From Pelagibacteraceae bacterium AG-430-F16 (GTDB lineage: Bacteria > Pseudomonadota > Alphaproteobacteria > Pelagibacterales > Pelagibacteraceae), in contig QCOG01000003.1 in the NCBI GenBank assembly GCA_003213015.1, positions 1-64,000 of the forward strand: a stretch of DNA of 64,000 nt. Reading direction: 5' to 3'. The translations under genes were made by a program, and so were the position numbers. Numbering within the stretch: position 1 is the stretch's first letter; each line of letters opens with the position of its first letter. The notes below the pieces were generated by a model that made no database searches, was not told the DNA's origin, and saw only the letters and a list, made by a program, of their open reading frames with translations. Shown one piece after another: positions 59,563 to 64,000 of the stretch.

Positions 59563-60819
59563 TTAATCCTTAACCGAAAAAATTCCAATTTCCCCCTTAT
59601 TCTCTAAAGCTAGAAATACATGATTTTTAAAATACTTTAAATCTCTAATTCTTTGGCCTATAAAAATCTCCTCATAGTAGACAACTTTATTAAAATTTTT
59701 GTCAAATTTTATCCTGAATAAACAATGTTTGTTAAGCGATGATAAAAGAAAATTTTCTTGCCATTCTTCATTAAAACTATTTGGTACCTTAATTAATTCA
59801 GAAATTCCAATGGAAGGCACAAATGAGAAGATAGGATCCTGGAAACCAAATTGTTTATGAGATTTTTTATAAGTTTCCGCTGACCCATATTTTTTTCCAT
59901 ACGAAGAAATGGGCCACCCATAATTTCCTTTGTAAATAATCTTATTAATTTCATCACCTCCCTTGGGCCCATGTTCAGTTTCAAGTATAACTTCATCTAG
60001 CACAAGTAGCCCTTGGGGATTTCTATGTCCTTTTGAAAATATAAAATTTTTTCCATTATCAAAAGATTTAAAAATTAATTTTCCAAAATTTGAATTATCA
60101 GATTGAGGTTCGTCGTTAGGTCTGTCGGCCACATTATCAGCAATAGAAAATATTAAACCTTTTTTATTTTCAAAAGTTAATGGTTGCATTCTTCCACCTT
60201 GAATAAATTTAGCACACTTATCCTCCCTAAAAAACTCCTCATAGTTAAGATATTTTTTATTTATTTCAGCTTTAGAAATTACAAAATTACGACAATTGTT
60301 TTTATCTTCGATGTAGGATGTAAATATTAAATCACCAATTACCAATGTGTCTAAAACTTTCTTAGGCTTTAAATTACTATCAAGATTTATAATTTCACTT
60401 ATTTCTAACCCATTTTTTGTATTGGAAATATCCAACAAAAAAGATTGGGCATTTGAATTAGTTATCATTAATTTTTCAGTTTGAAAAATATCTATATAAA
60501 AACTTTTATAAACATTTTCTGTTTTCTTAACCTGCTTTTGAAAGTAACCTTTTTCAGCATCCGATAGAAAATTAAGTTTAACTTTTTCAAATTTTAGATT
60601 GATTAATTGTGTTTCTGGAATAAATTTTTCATTATAGTCATTAGAGATTTTTTGAAATGATTTTTTATCAAATATACCTTTGAGGACGACCTGTATTGAA
60701 TTTGGCAAGTAGGGACGATATTTAGCCAATTTACTTTTTGAGATATAGAGTAAAAATACTGCAGAAATAATTAAAAAAATTATAATAATAAATAGTTTGA
60801 ATTGTTTTTTTTTAAACAT
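59563..60819 (-). CDS. PQQ-dependent sugar dehydrogenase-like beta-propeller
   Basis: 418 residues. An N-terminal membrane anchor (about 7-27) leads to a beta-propeller of the glucose/sorbosone dehydrogenase type: GHRNPQGLLVLDEVILETEHGPKGGDEIN near 255-283 and GNYGWPISSYG near 290 match the Asd/YliI consensus (GxRNPQGL, EHGPxGGDE, NYGWP). The PQQ-contacting and calcium-binding residues of that region look conserved. It may oxidise aldose sugars in the periplasm, but whether PQQ is bound is uncertain. It is upstream of the methyltransferase on the same strand, 18 bp apart. Confidence 0.75.
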   Translation of the reverse strand: MFKKKQFKLFIIIIFLIISAVFLLYISKSKLAKYRPYLPNSIQVVLKGIFDKKSFQKISNDYNEKFIPETQLINLKFEKVKLNFLSDAEKGYFQKQVKKTENVYKSFYIDIFQTEKLMITNSNAQSFLLDISNTKNGLEISEIINLDSNLKPKKVLDTLVIGDLIFTSYIEDKNNCRNFVISKAEINKKYLNYEEFFREDKCAKFIQGGRMQPLTFENKKGLIFSIADNVADRPNDEPQSDNSNFGKLIFKSFDNGKNFIFSKGHRNPQGLLVLDEVILETEHGPKGGDEINKIIYKGNYGWPISSYGKKYGSAETYKKSHKQFGFQDPIFSFVPSIGISELIKVPNSFNEEWQENFLLSSLNKHCLFRIKFDKNFNKVVYYEEIFIGQRIRDLKYFKNHVFLALENKGEIGIFSVKD

Positions 60820-60910
60820 TTTTTAATGGATTATTAATATATATACATTAGTCAATTGTCTATTTTGATTACCCTTAAAAGTTGTAAATTAATTCATAAT
60901 TCAATTCGCT

Positions 60911-60940
60911 TTATTGGAAAATATATTTAATTATTATAAT
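60911..60940 (+). promoter_or_regulatory. Possible thyX promoter
   Basis: TTATTG (60911-60916) and TATAAT (60935-60940) are 18 bp apart, 30 bp before the thyX ATG at 60970, with AAAGGA at 60951-60956 as a possible ribosome site. The perfect -10 is suggestive, but the surrounding DNA is nearly all A/T. Confidence 0.35.
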
Positions 60941-60969
60941 AATATTTTATAAAGGATCTCTTTATATCG

Positions 60970-61920
60970 ATGAAATTAACTAAAGAACAAATCTTAGAAA
61001 TTAAAGACCAACAATCGCGAACTAGTCAAACTAAAAGGGTCACTGCTCCTGAACTTGAAAAAATATTATATGAGGCAGTTCCAGTTTTAGATCATGGATT
61101 TATAAGAGTAATAGATTACATGGGTGACGATACATCCATAGTACAATCCGCTAGGGTCTCATATGGCAAGGGGACAAAAAAGGTATCAACGGATAGTGGT
61201 TTAATTAAATATCTAATGAGACACTGGCACAGCACTCCTTTTGAAATGTGTGAAATAAAATACCACATAAAATTACCAATTTTTATTGCAAGACAATGGA
61301 TAAGACATAGAACAGCAAATGTTAATGAATATTCAGCGAGATATTCAATTTTAGACAAAGAGTTTTACTTACCAAAAAATGAACACTTGGCTGCGCAATC
61401 GAAAAATAATCGTCAAGGTAGAGGTGAAGTGCTTAAAGGTGACCAAGCCAAAAAAGTCTTAAATTTATTAAAACAAGATGCGGAAAGAACTTATAAAAAT
61501 TATGAAGATATGCTTAACGAAAGATATGATGGATCTGTTGTAAATGAAAACGAATTAGGTCTTGCTAGGGAACTTGCAAGAATGAATTTAACTTTAAATA
61601 CTTACACTCAATGGTACTGGAAAACTGATTTATTAAATTTAATGAATTTTTTGAGATTGCGAGCTGATCATCATGCACAATATGAAATCAGGGCTTATGC
61701 AGATGTAATGTTAGATACTTTGAAAAAATGGACACCTATTACTTATGAAGCATTTATGGATTATAGAGTTGGAGGTACTGAAGTTTCAGCTAAAGGAAAA
61801 CTTATAGTTCAAAAATTAATCAAAGGAGAAAAGGTTGATATGGAAAATTCCGGGCTATCTAAAAGGGAGTGGAACGAACTAATGTTAGCTTTCGAAATGC
61901 ACGAAAAATTAGTTCAATAA
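60970..61920 (+). CDS. thyX: ThyX, flavin-dependent thymidylate synthase
   Basis: 316 residues. The ThyX motif is [14 protein letters not shown] at 112-125, matching RHRxxSxNExSxRY except that the first Ser is Asn. The N-terminus holds VDHGF-like [16 protein letters not shown] and VQSARVSYG, and [16 protein letters not shown] near 228 is the C-terminal FAD/dUMP block. It methylates dUMP using methylenetetrahydrofolate and NADPH through FAD, in place of ThyA. It stands alone, with a 15-bp gap before the membrane-protein gene. Confidence 0.96.
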   Translation: MKLTKEQILEIKDQQSRTSQTKRVTAPELEKILYEAVPVLDHGFIRVIDYMGDDTSIVQSARVSYGKGTKKVSTDSGLIKYLMRHWHSTPFEMCEIKYHIKLPIFIARQWIRHRTANVNEYSARYSILDKEFYLPKNEHLAAQSKNNRQGRGEVLKGDQAKKVLNLLKQDAERTYKNYEDMLNERYDGSVVNENELGLARELARMNLTLNTYTQWYWKTDLLNLMNFLRLRADHHAQYEIRAYADVMLDTLKKWTPITYEAFMDYRVGGTEVSAKGKLIVQKLIKGEKVDMENSGLSKREWNELMLAFEMHEKLVQ

Positions 61921-61935
61921 AAGAAAGAAAATTCT

Positions 61936-63075
61936 ATGGTGAAAAATAAATTTTTTTTTCCTTCTTTTTTTTTAATATTGGTTTTTTTAATTTTTTTTAG
62001 GGCACCTTGTATATTTATTGATCAAGGATACTGGCAAATAAAACATGATTCTTTTTATGAATATTCTTTGCAAAATAATTTTTTAAAATCAATTTTATAT
62101 ATTTATGATTATGGTGGTTATTTCGAATTTACTCGAAATATAATTACTAAATTTGCAACTTATTTTCCAATTTTTTCTCAAAAAATTAGCACTTATCTTA
62201 CATCAATTATTTATTTATTAATTTTTACTTTTCTTTATTTTTCTAAATCGATTTTTTTTTATAACAAACCTTATAAAATTTTATTAATTTTTTTTATTTT
62301 ATTGTCTCCTCCGATGACACCTGAAATATGGCTCACACCAGCCCACTTAAAAGCATATTTTGGAATACTTAGTTTCGTGTTAATTTTTCAAGATTTTACT
62401 GTTTTAGAAAACTTTAAAAAAAAACTGTATAGATCTATTATTATTTTTAGTGGATTAAGTAGTATCTATGCAAGTGTGATTGCTCCAATATTTCTATTAA
62501 AGTTTATACTAGAAAAAAAAAAAGATAATTTTATTAATTTTCTATGCTCATTGTTTCCCCTAATAATCAATATTTTCATTTTCATTTTTTCCTCTAACAA
62601 CGCAGATAGATTTTCATTTAATATTAATAAAATTGAGAGTTTTTCTTATAATATTTTAGTTAGACCTTTTTTTGGAAGTTCCATCCCTAAATTTTTTCAT
62701 AATAAATTTAATTTAAATGGCAATGAAACAATTTTAATTGCTTTAATTTTAGTAATAGTTTTTTCTTTATTTTTTGCTTTTAAAATTTTTCAAAAAAAAA
62801 AAGACAATATAACTATACTCATCATTGCCTCATTTATATTACATTCGGGTTTCGTTTTAGTGGGATCATTATATCCGGATTTTGTGGGTGGTAGATATGC
62901 GGTCATACCAGGAATTGTATTATTAACTTTGTTTATAAGGCTTTTTCAATTAGAAAGTAACTATTTATTTAAATTTATATTTGGTTTTTTTATTTTAACT
63001 TCTCTAACTATTGGAATTTTTGAATTTAAATATTTTACACCTTTACCAAATATAACAGAGTGTAATAATCTATAA
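61936..63075 (+). CDS. Multi-pass membrane protein of unknown function
   Basis: 379 residues with about 9-10 hydrophobic helices. Charged residues are sparse, and short loops such as APCIFIDQGYWQIKHDSFYEYS after the first helix and LTPAHLKAYFG near 136 look conserved-like but match no family I can name. GSLYPDFVGGRYAVIPGIV near 313 lies in a late extracytoplasmic loop, where GT-C and O-antigen-type membrane proteins often keep arginines. It is one base ahead of the GT2 gene, so the two may act together on a lipid-linked glycan. Confidence 0.45.
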   Translation: MVKNKFFFPSFFLILVFLIFFRAPCIFIDQGYWQIKHDSFYEYSLQNNFLKSILYIYDYGGYFEFTRNIITKFATYFPIFSQKISTYLTSIIYLLIFTFLYFSKSIFFYNKPYKILLIFFILLSPPMTPEIWLTPAHLKAYFGILSFVLIFQDFTVLENFKKKLYRSIIIFSGLSSIYASVIAPIFLLKFILEKKKDNFINFLCSLFPLIINIFIFIFSSNNADRFSFNINKIESFSYNILVRPFFGSSIPKFFHNKFNLNGNETILIALILVIVFSLFFAFKIFQKKKDNITILIIASFILHSGFVLVGSLYPDFVGGRYAVIPGIVLLTLFIRLFQLESNYLFKFIFGFFILTSLTIGIFEFKYFTPLPNITECNNL

Positions 63076-63076
63076 G

Positions 63077-63826
63077 ATGAGTAAAATTTCTAATAAAAAA
63101 ATTTATGGTGTTGTAATTTGTTATAATAGTGAGTCAGCTATAAAAGACCTTTACGAAAGAATCGATAAGGAGCTATTTGATAAAATATATTTTTTTGATG
63201 ACAACTCAAAAGATAATTCATATGAAATTGCAAAAAAATTTGATTGGCAAACAGCAAAGAATCAAACTAATTTAGGTCATGGTGGAAACTTAAAAAAAGC
63301 AATTAAAACTGCTTTTGAGGATGGTGCCGATTATGTTTTAGAAATTCATGCTGACAATCAATATGATCCAAATTTAATTTTGAAAGCAAAAGATTTTTTA
63401 GATCAAGATTATGCTTTGATTACCGGATCAAGATTCGTAAACAAAAATCCTTATAAGGAAGAAGGAATGCCTTTTTTAAGATATTTTTCAAATAAGTTCA
63501 TGAGCAGCCTAACAAGTAAACTTTTTTCTATAAAATTAACTGAGTTTCATACAGGATTTAAAATTTTTGGTAGAAGCTTTTACAACAAAGTTCAATTTGA
63601 GTATTGTTCAAACAATTATTTATTTTCTTTTCAGATAATTTTGATGACTAAATTTTTTGATTTAAAATATGGGGAAATAAGTATTTCTGCTGATTATGGT
63701 GATAAAGTAAATTCATGTAATTATTATAATGGGTTTATTTATTTGATATCAAATTTTATTGAAATGTTATATTATTTTTTAGCAAAATCTGAAATTTATA
63801 AAAAAAAAATTTACAAGCCTAAATAA
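63077..63826 (+). CDS. Glycosyltransferase family 2 (DPM-like)
   Basis: 249 residues. KIYGVVICYNSESAIKDL, IYFFDDNSKDNSYEIA, NLGHGGNLKKAIKTAF and VLEIHADNQYDPN (the DxD-type acidic stretch) form the GT-A donor site. TEFHTGFKIFGR near 155 corresponds to the DxxSGFR-like region of polyprenyl-phosphate glycosyltransferases. The donor may be UDP-GlcNAc or GDP-mannose. It is coupled to the membrane protein at 61936. Confidence 0.85.
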   Translation: MSKISNKKIYGVVICYNSESAIKDLYERIDKELFDKIYFFDDNSKDNSYEIAKKFDWQTAKNQTNLGHGGNLKKAIKTAFEDGADYVLEIHADNQYDPNLILKAKDFLDQDYALITGSRFVNKNPYKEEGMPFLRYFSNKFMSSLTSKLFSIKLTEFHTGFKIFGRSFYNKVQFEYCSNNYLFSFQIILMTKFFDLKYGEISISADYGDKVNSCNYYNGFIYLISNFIEMLYYFLAKSEIYKKKIYKPK

Positions 63827-64000
63827 CTTTTTGAGTTTAGAGATATCCGAGAAGGGTTTGGTAGAAATATTTTTTTACCTGATTTTTTTTTCACTAATTT
63901 TTTTTTTGTAAATTCATAAACAGTTTGTATTTTTCCACTAATATTAAGAACACCTTTTTTTCATAATTAATATGATCCCTTTTGAGTCTAAGTATCTCAC
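63811..64000 (-). pseudogene. C-terminus of an RmlD/SDR-like nucleotide-sugar reductase, apparently frameshifted
   Basis: Reading leftward, the last ~45 codons end at 63811 and contain KKGVLNISGKIQTVYEFTKK and IFLPNPSRISLNSK. These resemble the end of dTDP-4-dehydrorhamnose reductase-like SDRs (GxxNIGG...SVYDFA...PxxSSLN). Going upstream the frame meets TGA right at an A7 run (63955-63961). One more A would join it to an open frame reading EILRLKRDHINYEK. Either a real frameshift, a sequencing error or slippage is possible. The gene runs out of the window, and its stop overlaps the GT2 gene end. Confidence 0.4.

Overview
The window looks like a chromosome segment of a SAR11-type marine alphaproteobacterium (Candidatus Pelagibacter or a close relative). 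The evidence is a very AT-rich sequence, tightly packed genes with many ATGA stop/start overlaps, spacers nearly always under 150 bp, no insertion sequences or prophage, and a circularly permuted (two-piece) tmRNA of the alphaproteobacterial kind with a tag ending ALAA. The placement rests on gene content and style; no database comparison was possible.

Positions 1-24605 form a surface-polysaccharide island. It holds a DegT-type sugar aminotransferase, the start of a PseG-like gene, SAM methyltransferases, an ABC flippase-type exporter, a three-gene SDR / radical-SAM / Rossmann cassette, a P-loop kinase-like gene, an aldolase fused to a second Rossmann domain, a KdsB-type CMP-sugar synthetase, several GT4 and GT2 glycosyltransferases, a PhyH-like dioxygenase, an AT3-SGNH O-acyltransferase, a UDP-glucuronate-4-epimerase-like enzyme and an O-antigen ligase/polymerase-like membrane protein. 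Short blocks alternate in strand, and a gene-end remnant sits between two blocks, as expected of a modular, frequently recombined island. It is bounded on the right by two tRNA genes. The tRNA-Val(GAC) has strikingly altered D- and T-loops; the second has a CAU anticodon.

Positions 24748-28100 carry a dolichol-phosphate-mannose-synthase-like GT2, mlaC and mlaA (lipid asymmetry), an AmpD/AmiD-type amidase and the RNase P RNA gene. Positions 28155-48898 are a division and cell wall (dcw) cluster: mraZ, ftsZ, rsmH, ftsL, ftsI, a murE-murF fusion, mraY, murD, ftsW, murG, murC, murB, ddl, ftsQ, a short ftsA-like gene, lpxC, bamD and ligA. A good promoter with three 10-bp-spaced MraZ boxes precedes mraZ. 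Three things are unusual: ftsZ lies at the front of the cluster, the FtsA-like protein seems reduced to its 1A/1C region plus a C-terminal amphipathic tail, and recN is absent between bamD and ligA.

Positions 48890-56020 hold housekeeping genes: an M24 aminopeptidase, uvrD, an AsmA-like protein, fumC and a MazG-like pyrophosphohydrolase. Positions 56022-64000 mix surface-glycan-type genes (FkbM methyltransferase, multi-pass membrane proteins, GT2, a methyltransferase) with tmRNA, a PQQ-type beta-propeller dehydrogenase and thyX. The window ends in a reductase-like gene on the minus strand that appears frameshifted at a poly-A run.
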